From contig NZ_JYLI01000015.1 in assembly GCF_001439785.1 (NCBI RefSeq), positions 62,001-126,000 on the forward strand: 64,000 nucleotides of DNA, given 5' to 3'. The notes under the pieces are model-generated. The model was given only the letters and a program-made list of their open reading frames with translations. It was not told where the DNA came from and searched no databases. Below are positions 42,519-50,882 of the stretch, one piece after another. The stretch comes from Pseudomonas poae (GTDB lineage: Bacteria; Pseudomonadota; Gammaproteobacteria; Pseudomonadales; Pseudomonadaceae). Position numbers and translations under genes: made by a program. Position 1 is the stretch's first letter; every line of letters begins with the position of its first letter.

Positions 42519-42728
42519 TCAGATTTCGGCATAACTGTAAATATTCTTGATATTCGCATGGAAGTAACCTCCGGGAGAACCGGCATTTACCAAACCATCA
42601 AATTCACTTTCCGGAACCTCATAGTACTCGTAGACTTTTCCATTAAGAAACTCAATTTGGAGTGAAGAGGTAGCAGCGTCATACCCGACACTTGCTATAT
42701 TGCTGGAGTTTACTGGGATTCTTGCCAT
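42519..42728 (-). CDS. KTSC-domain small protein, third gene of the SIR2-HerA operon
   Basis: A 69-residue protein that is one KTSC domain: MARIPVNSSNIASVGYDAAT, SLQIEFLNGKVYEYYEVPES, then EFDGLVNAGSPGGYFHANIK. KTSC domains are ~60-residue beta-rich modules also found at the C-terminus of some lysyl-tRNA synthetases and as stand-alone proteins in phages and bacteria; nucleic-acid binding is suggested but not shown. Its ATG directly follows the HerA stop (TAA-ATG, no gap) and AGGAAG lies inside the end of herA, so it is translationally coupled. Codons are AT-rich like herA. Role in the system unknown. Confidence 0.85.
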   Translation of the reverse strand: MARIPVNSSNIASVGYDAATSSLQIEFLNGKVYEYYEVPESEFDGLVNAGSPGGYFHANIKNIYSYAEI

Positions 42729-44507
42729 TTATATTTCTTCCTTTTTAATTACCTGGTTTCGCCAGGCCGATACTAATGGTTCATAATTTTCAACGGTTCT
42801 ATCTTGTGCCCAATTTTTTGAGACTTCGGGGTCTTTACTGTTGGGGTACTTGTTTGAAGGAAGGATATTTATCCGACATCTCGTCGGTAGTTTTGCGGCT
42901 TCGCCCACTATTATCGCTTCGCCTGTTCTTAATATAGGAAGTGAGTCGATAATGCCGGCTAGTCCCTCAGACATCGCAGATTTTACTATGCCGCGATCAG
43001 TAGAGTTGTTAATTCTCAAGGCAATAATTGTTCCGCATTGAGATAGAATTGTTTCATCAATTTCTGAAGGTCGCTGACTTACTATCATTGCCCCCACCCC
43101 AAATTTTCTGCCTTCTTTTGCTATACGTTGGACCATTTGTTTTGCTAACCCATCTTCCTTTTTTGATAAGTATCTGTGGGCTTCTTCGAGCACTACCAAT
43201 AAAGGGCGCTTTCTCATGCCTGTATTGAGGTTTTTTCCCCATATCGAAGATTCGAAAAGTATATCTAGGATGGAGCCTAATAATAGACTTAGGCGAGTGG
43301 ACGGCATTCCTGAAAGATCTAGAATTGTAATGGGCTTATCGTGCCCTAGCCAGTCCATAAGTAACTGATCCAAATCTTTTCTAATAATTCCATCTTTGTC
43401 TGGGGACCAGGGCCCCGGATCCAATAGAAACGAATATTGCGAATCTAGCAATCTGGATTTCATCAGCTCCAGCTGTCTCTTCATTGAGCCTGGGCCTCCC
43501 TTATAAGGAGCGGCACCTCCCGTTGCAGGTGGTTTAAAGCGTGGAGGGATTAGTTTTTCCGCATCTCCTTCTCCGTTTTCAATCAAGGCGGGGTTTACAT
43601 GTTCTTTCTCTTGCCAGTTTACGGTGTCGTCATAATATAACTCATGCCAGATTTTCCTGATTCTATAAGGTAAAGGGGAAAGAGTGTTAACTGATTCTTC
43701 AAGAGTATTTTTTATATTGTTTATTTTTATAGAGAGTTTTTTTTCATCGATTGTCTTGTCTAAATATTGGGTTTTCTGACTTTCAGTTAAGTTTCCACAT
43801 AAAAACTCAATGAGGCTCTCTGGCGACACGCACCAGTATGGAATGTAAAGAGGGTTTTTGCTGTCGGGAAGAACAGAGAATACTTTCGCTATATCTCCAA
43901 GGGCGGATTCGTACTCTCCATGGATGTCTATCAACAAAACCCTAGAGGATGGCAGGCGTATTTTTTCGTTTTTTGTGACGAGCGATCTGATGATGGACGC
44001 TGTGCTGGTTGACTTTCCTGAACCTGTAGACCCAAGGATTGCCGAATGGCGAGAAACCAATTTGTCTAAGTCTAGACTTACGTCAATACCATCAGAGCTT
44101 GAAAGCTTACCGATGGTAAATTGACCGGTTGAGGATAATCCAAAAATTTTCTTTAGGTCGCTATCTACTACGACGTGTACGTCATCTCCGATACTTGGAT
44201 ACTCGCTGATTCCTCTATCGAATTCACCACCTATCATTTCGCCTATTAGTTCTACTTTTATCCATCGGCGACCTTTGGATATTATGGTTTCACCTTCATT
44301 GCCAGAAGACTCATTGGACTCCGAAGTGACACCAAAAAGCTGGTTGTAACCAATTGGTATCTTAATAAAGCTCCCGACTTGACCAATTCTGTAGTTTTTA
44401 CCCTCAATTATTATAATTCCTGACTCCATAGATTCCGCAAGTTCTACTATTATAGAGGAGCTGGAAACTGAGCTTATATTGCCCATGTATGTTGGGTTAT
44501 TAATCAT
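42729..44507 (-). CDS. HerA-type hexameric ATPase of a SIR2-HerA defence system
   Basis: A 592-residue HerA/FtsK-family ATPase. An N-terminal HAS-barrel-like domain (about 1-125) precedes Walker A ILGSTGSGKSTSTASI (about 155-170), and LLIDIHGEYESALGDIAKVF is the DIHGEY motif typical of HerA. Walker B is LLVVLEEAHRYLSKKEDG (about 434-451), followed by GAMIVSQRPSEIDETILSQC (sensor-like) and an Arg-containing C-terminus. Base composition is much richer in A/T than the flanks. It overlaps the SIR2 gene by eight bases. In SIR2-HerA systems HerA forms a ring complex with the SIR2 effector and responds to phage infection. Confidence 0.9.
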   Translation of the reverse strand: MINNPTYMGNISSVSSSSIIVELAESMESGIIIIEGKNYRIGQVGSFIKIPIGYNQLFGVTSESNESSGNEGETIISKGRRWIKVELIGEMIGGEFDRGISEYPSIGDDVHVVVDSDLKKIFGLSSTGQFTIGKLSSSDGIDVSLDLDKLVSRHSAILGSTGSGKSTSTASIIRSLVTKNEKIRLPSSRVLLIDIHGEYESALGDIAKVFSVLPDSKNPLYIPYWCVSPESLIEFLCGNLTESQKTQYLDKTIDEKKLSIKINNIKNTLEESVNTLSPLPYRIRKIWHELYYDDTVNWQEKEHVNPALIENGEGDAEKLIPPRFKPPATGGAAPYKGGPGSMKRQLELMKSRLLDSQYSFLLDPGPWSPDKDGIIRKDLDQLLMDWLGHDKPITILDLSGMPSTRLSLLLGSILDILFESSIWGKNLNTGMRKRPLLVVLEEAHRYLSKKEDGLAKQMVQRIAKEGRKFGVGAMIVSQRPSEIDETILSQCGTIIALRINNSTDRGIVKSAMSEGLAGIIDSLPILRTGEAIIVGEAAKLPTRCRINILPSNKYPNSKDPEVSKNWAQDRTVENYEPLVSAWRNQVIKKEEI

Positions 44508-45729
44508 TTTTTGGCTCGTTCGCGACAGAGAGTTGAAAGTCTATATCGGACTGCCCTTCCTCTCTTGGAGCAGTAGCAGGGGGCTCTATCTCAAATCCAA
44601 AGTCGCCACCTGCTGTTGCTAGAAAGCGTGTTAAGGCATTAAAGTCGCCAAGTTGAAATTCTTTGTTTTTGAAGTATTCATCTCTAATAGATTGCCAGTT
44701 TTTCGCGGGTAAAATTCCTGTTCTCCAAGGGGCCTCAACTCCGTTTATTATTGCGCCATCTCGGCAGAATAAACTAAAGTTAGGGCAGTTAAATGCAATT
44801 TCGCGCGCGTGCGGTTCTTTTTCTAAATTATTATATTGAAATGCGAATAATGCGGTTGAAGGGTTTGCTATAAGGCTTTCAGTTATTTTTGAGGATATGT
44901 GTGCATCAGCGAAGGAGAAGCCGGAGGCTATTGTAAGTGTGTCACTTTCATTTAAGAAGTTTTTGAATCTTTCAAATAGTGAAGAAAATGGAGCGGCTTG
45001 GGTCTGATCATATTTTATATGAGAGGGGTAAACCATATTTGTATTCGTTGAAAATGGTAGCCTAATCACCTCCTGGTTTTCACTGATTTCCCAGCCTATC
45101 GAGCCATGTAGTTTCCATAATCTAACCCAGCGTGGTGGTAGATCATTTCGTGAAATACTTGAGGGGTCGAAAAAGGCGTTTCTTGATCCGCTAAAACCAT
45201 CAAAATAAGGAGTCTTAACCCTTTCAAGTGCCTGTTCAAGCAGTAAGTCATAATTAGTAGTAAAGATTTCAATGCCGTATCGTCTTTTTATCCCATTTAC
45301 CCAAGATATTAATTCGGAATATGGGTTTTTTCCAGGTGGCAAATCTTTGTTTACCACCTGCTTAATGGCGTTGCAAATGTTTTCGGTTAGCTGTAAGAAT
45401 TTTTTGCTATCGTAATCGTGTACTGTAGAACTACCAATGACGTCTGCAAGAGTTCTTATTTTTGACAGAACTTTTTCAAAGTTTTTATCTGGTATCGACT
45501 CTTCTATTAGATTGAAGACTATTAAATCGCTTTTCTCTAGGTTTTCTTTGATCGTTTTGGTTAGGCCTACTACGTTCGGGATCAGCGGTTGCCAAGGACC
45601 GTCCCCTCCGACATTTATACTAAATGGAGCTCCAGCCCCTAAAAGCAATCCGATTTTTTTCTTTCCGTTAGTGATTACCTGGCGGAAGCCGAACATGTAT
45701 TGATCAGGGTTGTGTACTGATTCGCTCAC
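44500..45729 (-). CDS. SIR2-domain NADase effector of a SIR2-HerA defence system
   Basis: A 409-residue SIR2_2-type protein. NAD-binding motif GLLLGAGAPFSINVG is at about 27-41; FTTNYDLLLEQALE (about 156-169) supplies the conserved Asn-Asp, and WKLHGSIGW (about 206-214) the catalytic His; SGFSFADAHISSKI is the last conserved motif. The C-terminal ~100 residues are specific and acidic at the end. Family members deplete NAD+ to abort phage infection. The start is GTG with AAGGA six bases upstream. It lies only 14 bases from the nrdB terminator, and is AT-rich, a sign of transfer. Confidence 0.9.
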   Translation of the reverse strand: MSESVHNPDQYMFGFRQVITNGKKKIGLLLGAGAPFSINVGGDGPWQPLIPNVVGLTKTIKENLEKSDLIVFNLIEESIPDKNFEKVLSKIRTLADVIGSSTVHDYDSKKFLQLTENICNAIKQVVNKDLPPGKNPYSELISWVNGIKRRYGIEIFTTNYDLLLEQALERVKTPYFDGFSGSRNAFFDPSSISRNDLPPRWVRLWKLHGSIGWEISENQEVIRLPFSTNTNMVYPSHIKYDQTQAAPFSSLFERFKNFLNESDTLTIASGFSFADAHISSKITESLIANPSTALFAFQYNNLEKEPHAREIAFNCPNFSLFCRDGAIINGVEAPWRTGILPAKNWQSIRDEYFKNKEFQLGDFNALTRFLATAGGDFGFEIEPPATAPREEGQSDIDFQLSVANEPKND

Positions 45730-45743
45730 TGTATGTCCTTATA

Positions 45744-45779
45744 AAATAGAAAAACCCCGCAATGGCGGGGTCTCTATTT
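45744..45779 (-). terminator. Intrinsic terminator of nrdB, abutting the SIR2 gene start
   Basis: Stem CCCCGC/GCGGGG with AATG loop, extended by AAATAG/CTATTT; on the minus strand it is followed by TTTTTC. It lies after nrdB and just before the SIR2 Shine-Dalgarno, so any SIR2 promoter must overlap it or transcription must pass it. Confidence 0.88.
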
Positions 45780-45838
45780 TCGCTACCCCAACATCCATGC
45801 TCAGGTAAAGCGCGATCTACAACAAAATCACCGTATCA

Positions 45839-47089
45839 TCAATCCCAGCTCAACGCACCACCCGTCTGATACTCAATTACACGAGTCTCAAAAAAATTCT
45901 TCTCTTTCTTCAAGTCCATAATCTCGCTCATCCAAGGAAACGGGTTAGTCGTCCCTGGATACTCTTCCTTCAACCCAATCTGCGACAGACGACGGTTTGC
46001 AATGAACTTGAGGTAATCCTCCATCATTGCCGCATTCATGCCGAGAACGCCGCGCGGCATGGTGTCACGTGCATATTCGATCTCCAGCTGCGTCCCCTGC
46101 AGAATCATCTGGGTCGCTTCTTCCTTCATCTCCGCATCCCACAAGTGCGGGTTTTCGATTTTGATCTGGTTGATCACGTCGATACCAAAGTTCAGGTGCA
46201 TCGACTCATCGCGCAGGATGTACTGGAACTGCTCGGCCACGCCGGTCATTTTGTTGCGGCGGCCCATGGACAGGATCTGGGTGAAGCCGCAATAAAAGAA
46301 GATGCCTTCCAGTACGCAGTAATAGGCGACGAGGTTGCGCAGCAGCTCTTTATCGGTCTCGACGGTGCCGGTTTCGAACTTCGGATCGGAGATCGAGCGG
46401 GTGTACTTCAAGCCCCAGGCGGCCTTTTTGGCGACCGATGGAATCTCGTGGTACATGTTGAAGATCTCGCCTTCATCCATGGCCAGGGATTCGATGCAGT
46501 ACTGGTAGGCGTGGGTGTGGATCGCTTCTTCGAAGGCCTGGCGCAGGATGTACTGGCGGCATTCCGGGTTGGTGATCAGGCGGTACACGGCCAGCACCAG
46601 GTTGTTGGCGACCAGCGAATCGGCGGTGGAGAAGAAGCCCAGGTTGCGCATGACGATGCGGCGTTCGTCGTCGGTGAGGCCTTCGGGGGTCTTCCACAGG
46701 GCGATGTCGGCGGTCATGTTGACCTCTTGCGGCATCCAGTGGTTGGCGCAGCCGTCGAGGTACTTCTGCCAGGCCCAGTCGTATTTGAAAGGCACGAGTT
46801 GGTTGAGGTCGGCGCGGCAGTTGATCATGCGCTTTTCGTCGACGGCGACGCGGGCGGCTGAGCCTTCGAGTTCGGCGAGGCCTTCGGCGACGTCGAGTTT
46901 GTCGAGGGCGGCCTTGGCGCGGATGATCGCCGCAGAGTCGCTGGCGGTTACGTTGCGCGCTTCAAGGGCAGCCGCGGCGCCGGCGCCGTCGAGGCGGTCC
47001 ATGTTGGCTTCGCTGGCATGGCCGGCATTGGCGCCTTTGATGGCGACTTCGCCGTCTTCTTCTTTATCGAATTCGTCCCAGCTAAGCAT
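45839..47089 (-). CDS. nrdB: Ribonucleoside-diphosphate reductase, class Ia beta subunit
   Basis: A 416-residue NrdB, the di-iron tyrosyl-radical subunit making deoxyribonucleotides. A Pseudomonas-type N-terminal extension (about 1-85, Ala/Asp-rich) precedes the ferritin-like core: WMPQEVNMTADIALWK, EEAIHTHAYQYCIESL (Glu and His ligands), GIFFYCGFTQILSMG, LRDESMHLNFGIDVI (Glu/His ligands), and the C-terminal FETRVIEYQTGGALSWD that docks to NrdA. The start MLSWDEFDKEED follows CAGGAGA; the longer upstream frame is rejected. nrdA is not adjacent. Confidence 0.95.
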   Translation of the reverse strand: MLSWDEFDKEEDGEVAIKGANAGHASEANMDRLDGAGAAAALEARNVTASDSAAIIRAKAALDKLDVAEGLAELEGSAARVAVDEKRMINCRADLNQLVPFKYDWAWQKYLDGCANHWMPQEVNMTADIALWKTPEGLTDDERRIVMRNLGFFSTADSLVANNLVLAVYRLITNPECRQYILRQAFEEAIHTHAYQYCIESLAMDEGEIFNMYHEIPSVAKKAAWGLKYTRSISDPKFETGTVETDKELLRNLVAYYCVLEGIFFYCGFTQILSMGRRNKMTGVAEQFQYILRDESMHLNFGIDVINQIKIENPHLWDAEMKEEATQMILQGTQLEIEYARDTMPRGVLGMNAAMMEDYLKFIANRRLSQIGLKEEYPGTTNPFPWMSEIMDLKKEKNFFETRVIEYQTGGALSWD

Positions 47090-47347
47090 GACGTGTCGTC
47101 TCCTGCGTGAGGGCGCAAAGGTGCCCGTGTGAAACCGGATGGTTGGGTGTTCACACGGCCCCAGGGCCGCGGTGGATCTTAAGGAATCGTTTGTTGCAGC
47201 AGCTCGCGCAGGCAAAAAAACGGAATGGGCTAACGGGTGCTGCGTGAGGCTTGAGGGGCGCAGGTGCAGGTGCTTGCCCTGGCGATGCCTCAGGTCTGGC
47301 TCTTCGTCCCTGTGTAAAGGGATATTGCAGGCCCGATTTACCCGCGC

Positions 47348-47353
47348 ATTATA
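47348..47353 (-). promoter_or_regulatory. Possible -10 element for nrdB
   Basis: On the minus strand TATAAT occurs 259 bases before the nrdB start, the only strong -10 match in the 47090-47649 gap; no convincing -35 is seen. It would imply a long leader. Nothing else coding is visible in this gap. Confidence 0.35.
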
Positions 47354-47557
47354 GGGAAAAAATCGGCTTTGTGTTGTGGCGGATGGTCACGGTGTGGGCG
47401 CAGCAAGGTGGGTATTTGGGCTAAGGCGAGGATTTACAGGGGGTTAGCGAGGCAGGAAATTTTTGAGGCGTGGTGGGGGTGGTTTGTTGATGCTGGGGGA
47501 GGGCATTTGGCGTGATTGCGGTGGGCTCGGGAGCAGGGTGGTGGCTTGGATCGCTAT

Positions 47558-47580
47558 CGCAGGCAAGCCAGCTCCCACAG
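47558..47580. repeat. Solitary REP of a second class
   Basis: CGCAGGCAAGCCAGCTCCCA (then CAG) differs from the other REPs in the window (AGGCAAGCCAGC instead of GGGAGCAAGCCCCC), matching the GGCTTGCCTGC-type class known from fluorescent pseudomonads. Confidence 0.7.
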
Positions 47581-47649
47581 TTGACTGGTGTTCCAAGTCA
47601 AGAGGCTCTTGGCCGCAAGAGCGCTGTCCTGCGGCGAGCAAGAGACCGG

Positions 47650-47919
47650 TTATCCGTTGGAGCAACCGCCGCCCATCACGTGATAGTTGAGAATATGCCG
47701 CTGACCCTGGGAATCGTCATATTCCATTTGCACCGGTACTACGCGGCATACCTCTGGAACATTGCTCATGTGCACAACTTTCGCGACATCCAGGTGGGTG
47801 CTGTAGCTGTAGTCTTCAACAATCGGCGCATTGCGGCCGGCCAGTTCGGTGGGGGCCTCGTCGGCCAGGGCGGCGGTGGCGCACAGGCTGCTGAGGGTCA
47901 TTACCAGTAAAGCTTTCAT
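47650..47919 (-). CDS. DUF2790 secreted protein
   Basis: An 89-residue protein with a signal peptide (MKALLVMTLSSLCATAALA, cleavage before DEAP) and a short mature domain YSYSTHLDVAKVVHMSNVPE, VCRVVPVQMEYDDSQGQ, ending HVMGGGCSNG. Two Cys residues could form a disulfide. This is the Pseudomonas DUF2790 family, periplasmic proteins of unknown function often induced by metals or stress. Monocistronic. Confidence 0.87.
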   Translation of the reverse strand: MKALLVMTLSSLCATAALADEAPTELAGRNAPIVEDYSYSTHLDVAKVVHMSNVPEVCRVVPVQMEYDDSQGQRHILNYHVMGGGCSNG

Positions 47920-48316
47920 CGGGTCTGTCTACCTTTTTCAGGGCGAGAGGGGTCACGAGGCCCTTGTGAGGCCACGCGTGTAACGTGGGAGTTGGGAAGT
48001 TCGGATTAACGTGGCCTGGGTGGGGGCTGTTGCATTGTTAATCTCGGTGCCTTGTTGGCGGAGTCGATTTTAGGCGTGCGGGCGCTGTTCATATACCCGT
48101 GCTTTTGATAAACACTTTTGGTGGTTTTTGTAACAATCGGCCGATCAAGGTTTTTTCAGCGTGTTGCAAAGCGCCATGGGGCGCGGGCCAGAGCGGCAAG
48201 CGCTATGGCGGGGCAATTTGTAGGGTCTTGTTACTACCATCGTCGAATGGTTCTATAGGTCTGGCCCGGCTACAACGGGGCCATACAACAACAACTATGT
48301 CACCGAGGTAAGAAAG
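47920..48316. promoter_or_regulatory. Upstream region of acsA and the divergent DUF2790 gene
   Basis: No gene is seen. It must hold the acsA promoter; the segment GTCTGGCCCGGCTACAACGGGGCC near 48260-48290 is a possible small hairpin in the leader. No sigma-54 -24/-12 pair or canonical sigma-70 pair could be picked out with confidence. Confidence 0.4.
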
Positions 48317-50272
48317 ATGAGTGCGGCTTCCCTGTACCCCGTTCGCCCCGAAGTAGCAGCCAACACGCTGACCGACGAGGCGACCTACAAGGCGATGTAC
48401 CAGCAGTCGGTGGTCAATCCCGATGGCTTCTGGCGCGAGCAAGCCCAGCGTCTGGACTGGATCAAGCCTTTCACCACGGTGAAGCAGACGTCGTTCGATG
48501 ATCATCATGTGGACATCAAGTGGTTCGCCGATGGCACCTTGAACGTTTCCTACAACTGCCTGGACCGTCACCTCGCCGAGCGGGGCGACCAGATCGCGAT
48601 CATCTGGGAGGGCGATGACCCTGCCCAGAGCCGCAACATCACCTACCGCGAGCTGCATGAGCAGGTCTGCAAGTTCGCCAACGCCCTGCGTGGCCAGGAC
48701 GTGCACCGTGGCGACGTGGTAACCATCTACATGCCGATGATCCCCGAAGCCGTGGTCGCCATGCTGGCCTGTACCCGCATCGGCGCGATCCACTCGGTGG
48801 TGTTTGGCGGTTTTTCCCCGGAAGCCCTGGCCGGTCGCATCATCGACTGTAAGTCGAAGGTCGTGATCACCGCCGACGAAGGCATCCGTGCCGGTAAGAA
48901 GATTCCGCTCAAGGCCAACGTCGACGACGCGCTGACCAACCCGGAAACCAGCAGCATCCAGAAGGTCATCGTGTGCAAGCGCACCAATGGCGCGATCAAG
49001 TGGAACCAGCATCGCGACATCTGGTACGAAGACCTGATGAAAGTGGCCGGCACCGTGTGTGCGCCCAAAGAGATGGGCGCTGAAGAAGCGCTGTTCATCC
49101 TTTATACCTCCGGTTCCACCGGCAAACCCAAGGGCGTGCAGCACACCACCGGCGGCTACCTGTTGTACGCGGCGCTCACCCACGAGCGCGTGTTCGACTA
49201 CCGCCCGGGCGAAATCTACTGGTGCACCGCTGACGTGGGCTGGGTCACCGGCCATACCTACATCGTCTACGGCCCGCTGGCCAATGGCGCGACCACCGTG
49301 CTGTTCGAAGGCGTGCCCAACTACCCGGACATCACCCGGGTGGCGAAAATCGTCGACAAGCACAAGGTCAACATCCTCTACACCGCACCGACCGCGATCC
49401 GCGCAATGATGGCCTCGGGCACCGCCGCCTGCGAAGGCGCCGATGGCAGCAGCCTGCGTCTGCTCGGCTCGGTGGGCGAGCCGATCAACCCCGAAGCGTG
49501 GGACTGGTACTACAAGAACGTCGGCCAATCCCGTTGCCCGATTGTCGACACCTGGTGGCAGACCGAAACCGGCGGCAACATGATGAGCCCTCTGCCGGGC
49601 GCCCATGCGCTCAAGCCGGGCTCGGCGGCGCGGCCGTTCTTTGGCGTGGTGCCGGCCCTGGTGGACAACCTGGGCAACCTGATCGAAGGCGCGGCCGAAG
49701 GCAACCTGGTGATCCTCGATTCCTGGCCGGGCCAGGCGCGTACGCTGTTTGGCGACCATGACCGGTTTGTGGACACCTACTTCAAAACCTTCCGTGGCAT
49801 GTACTTCACCGGTGACGGTGCGCGGCGTGACGAGGACGGTTACTACTGGATCACCGGGCGGGTGGATGACGTGCTGAACGTGTCCGGCCACCGCATGGGC
49901 ACGGCCGAAATCGAGAGTGCCATGGTGGCGCACCCGAAAGTCGCGGAAGCGGCGGTGGTGGGCGTGCCGCACGACATCAAGGGGCAGGGCATCTATGTGT
50001 ACGTCACCCTTAAAAATGGCGAAGAACCGAACGAAGCGCTGCGCCTGGAGCTGAAGAACTGGGTGCGCAAGGAGATCGGCCCGATTGCCTCGCCGGACGT
50101 GATCCAGTGGGCGCCGGGCTTGCCGAAGACGCGCTCGGGGAAAATCATGCGGCGCATTCTGCGCAAGATTGCCACGGCTGAATACGACGGGCTGGGGGAT
50201 ATCTCCACCCTGGCTGATCCGGGTGTGGTGGCGCAGTTGATCGAGACGCACAAAACCATGAACGCCGCGTAA
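48317..50272 (+). CDS. acsA: Acetyl-CoA synthetase
   Basis: A 651-residue AMP-forming acetyl-CoA synthetase, which activates acetate via acetyl-AMP. The P-loop YTSGSTGKPKGVQHTTGGY is at about 263-281; WWQTETGG (about 413-420), the acyl-pocket tryptophan region WCTADVGWVTGHTYIVYGPL, and GRVDDVLNVSGHRMGTAEIE are present. The regulatory acetylation lysine lies in PKTRSGKIMRRILRKIA near residue 609. AGGTAAGAAAG precedes the ATG. acsA upstream of aotJ is the same order as in P. aeruginosa. Confidence 0.96.
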   Translation: MSAASLYPVRPEVAANTLTDEATYKAMYQQSVVNPDGFWREQAQRLDWIKPFTTVKQTSFDDHHVDIKWFADGTLNVSYNCLDRHLAERGDQIAIIWEGDDPAQSRNITYRELHEQVCKFANALRGQDVHRGDVVTIYMPMIPEAVVAMLACTRIGAIHSVVFGGFSPEALAGRIIDCKSKVVITADEGIRAGKKIPLKANVDDALTNPETSSIQKVIVCKRTNGAIKWNQHRDIWYEDLMKVAGTVCAPKEMGAEEALFILYTSGSTGKPKGVQHTTGGYLLYAALTHERVFDYRPGEIYWCTADVGWVTGHTYIVYGPLANGATTVLFEGVPNYPDITRVAKIVDKHKVNILYTAPTAIRAMMASGTAACEGADGSSLRLLGSVGEPINPEAWDWYYKNVGQSRCPIVDTWWQTETGGNMMSPLPGAHALKPGSAARPFFGVVPALVDNLGNLIEGAAEGNLVILDSWPGQARTLFGDHDRFVDTYFKTFRGMYFTGDGARRDEDGYYWITGRVDDVLNVSGHRMGTAEIESAMVAHPKVAEAAVVGVPHDIKGQGIYVYVTLKNGEEPNEALRLELKNWVRKEIGPIASPDVIQWAPGLPKTRSGKIMRRILRKIATAEYDGLGDISTLADPGVVAQLIETHKTMNAA

Positions 50273-50298
50273 AGCGCAGGAAACACAGAAGGTCCAAG

Positions 50299-50386
50299 GT
50301 GGGAGGGGGCTTGCTCCCGATAGCGGTGGTTCAGTTGAAGCCTGTTTGACTGACACGCCGCCATCGGGAGCAAGCCCCCTCCCACA
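50299..50386. repeat. REPIN
   Basis: Inverted arms GTGGGAGGGGGCTTGCTCCC and GGGAGCAAGCCCCCTCCCAC with a 45-base spacer, 26 bases after acsA; it may serve as the acsA 3' structure. Confidence 0.88.
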
Positions 50387-50395
50387 TTTTTTGAA

Positions 50396-50545
50396 TCACA
50401 TTCCCAGGGCCGATCTGTCTTGCCAATAAATATCCGCTTCTGCGGGTTCAGGCTTACAAGCGTTACCGCCCGGCACAAATGTGTAACCCGCCGCCCAACC
50501 CTGAGGCATCCGCCTACATCCCGGCGCGCAAAAGCCGCACTTCAT
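50396..50545 (-). CDS. Short Cys-containing ORF, possibly part of a frameshifted gene
   Basis: A 49-residue minus-strand frame beginning MKCGFCAPGCRRMPQGWAAG and including YTFVPGGNACKPEPAEADIY before its stop. Composition looks protein-like, but its ATG is immediately preceded by GGGGG without spacing. It overlaps the end of another natural-looking frame (50514-50654). It may be the 3' part of a decayed gene upstream of aotJ. Confidence 0.3.
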   Translation of the reverse strand: MKCGFCAPGCRRMPQGWAAGYTFVPGGNACKPEPAEADIYWQDRSALGM

Positions 50546-50654
50546 CCCCCTCGGAAATAAGATTTAACACCACACTTGCCGTCCCATAAGGGTTTGCGAA
50601 TAATAGGCCCGCAATTTGCAGCATCAACAGGTTTAATATCTTTTGTCTCTGCAT
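50514..50654 (-). CDS. Possible 46-residue small protein or gene fragment
   Basis: A minus-strand frame starting ATG encodes MQRQKILNLLMLQIAGLLFA, then NPYGTASVVLNLISEGDEVR and LLRAGM-stop: an apparent signal-like hydrophobic N-terminus and a credible C-terminus. No clear Shine-Dalgarno. A third frame over the same DNA also runs open (to 50763). One of these may be a real small protein; the rest of the 50387-50882 gap is aotJ promoter region. Confidence 0.35.
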   Translation of the reverse strand: MQRQKILNLLMLQIAGLLFANPYGTASVVLNLISEGDEVRLLRAGM

Positions 50655-50711
50655 AAAAATCAGAGGCTGTCAACGTGCTGGAACCGCTTTCTCGGTGCTT
50701 CTGTAAATTGT

Positions 50712-50748
50712 TGTCGCATTGAGGAAATATCGGCTTCCGGCCTGTCGT
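50712..50748 (+). promoter_or_regulatory. Candidate ArgR-binding region of the aot operon
   Basis: TGTCGCATTGAGGAAA (50712-50727) matches the ArgR half-site TGTCGC-N8-AA known from P. aeruginosa; TGTCGT (50743-50748) is a weaker second half in the same orientation, one base off in the core and without AA. They lie 135-170 bases before aotJ. Confidence 0.55.
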
Positions 50749-50882
50749 TAGAATGCCGATCACCCGCTCGTCGTCGCAGGCAGTGCCTGGGCATGGACGC
50801 AGCGCCGCTATTCGGTTTCAACCTTCGCCGCATCGTGGGCCATGGCTCATACTGCTGTTTTGCCCTATACCGATGGAGTCCC

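Noticed and set aside
48203..50356. 717-codon open frame antisense to acsA
   Set aside because: Shadow of a highly conserved gene in GC-rich DNA; His/Gly/Val-rich composition and no family features.
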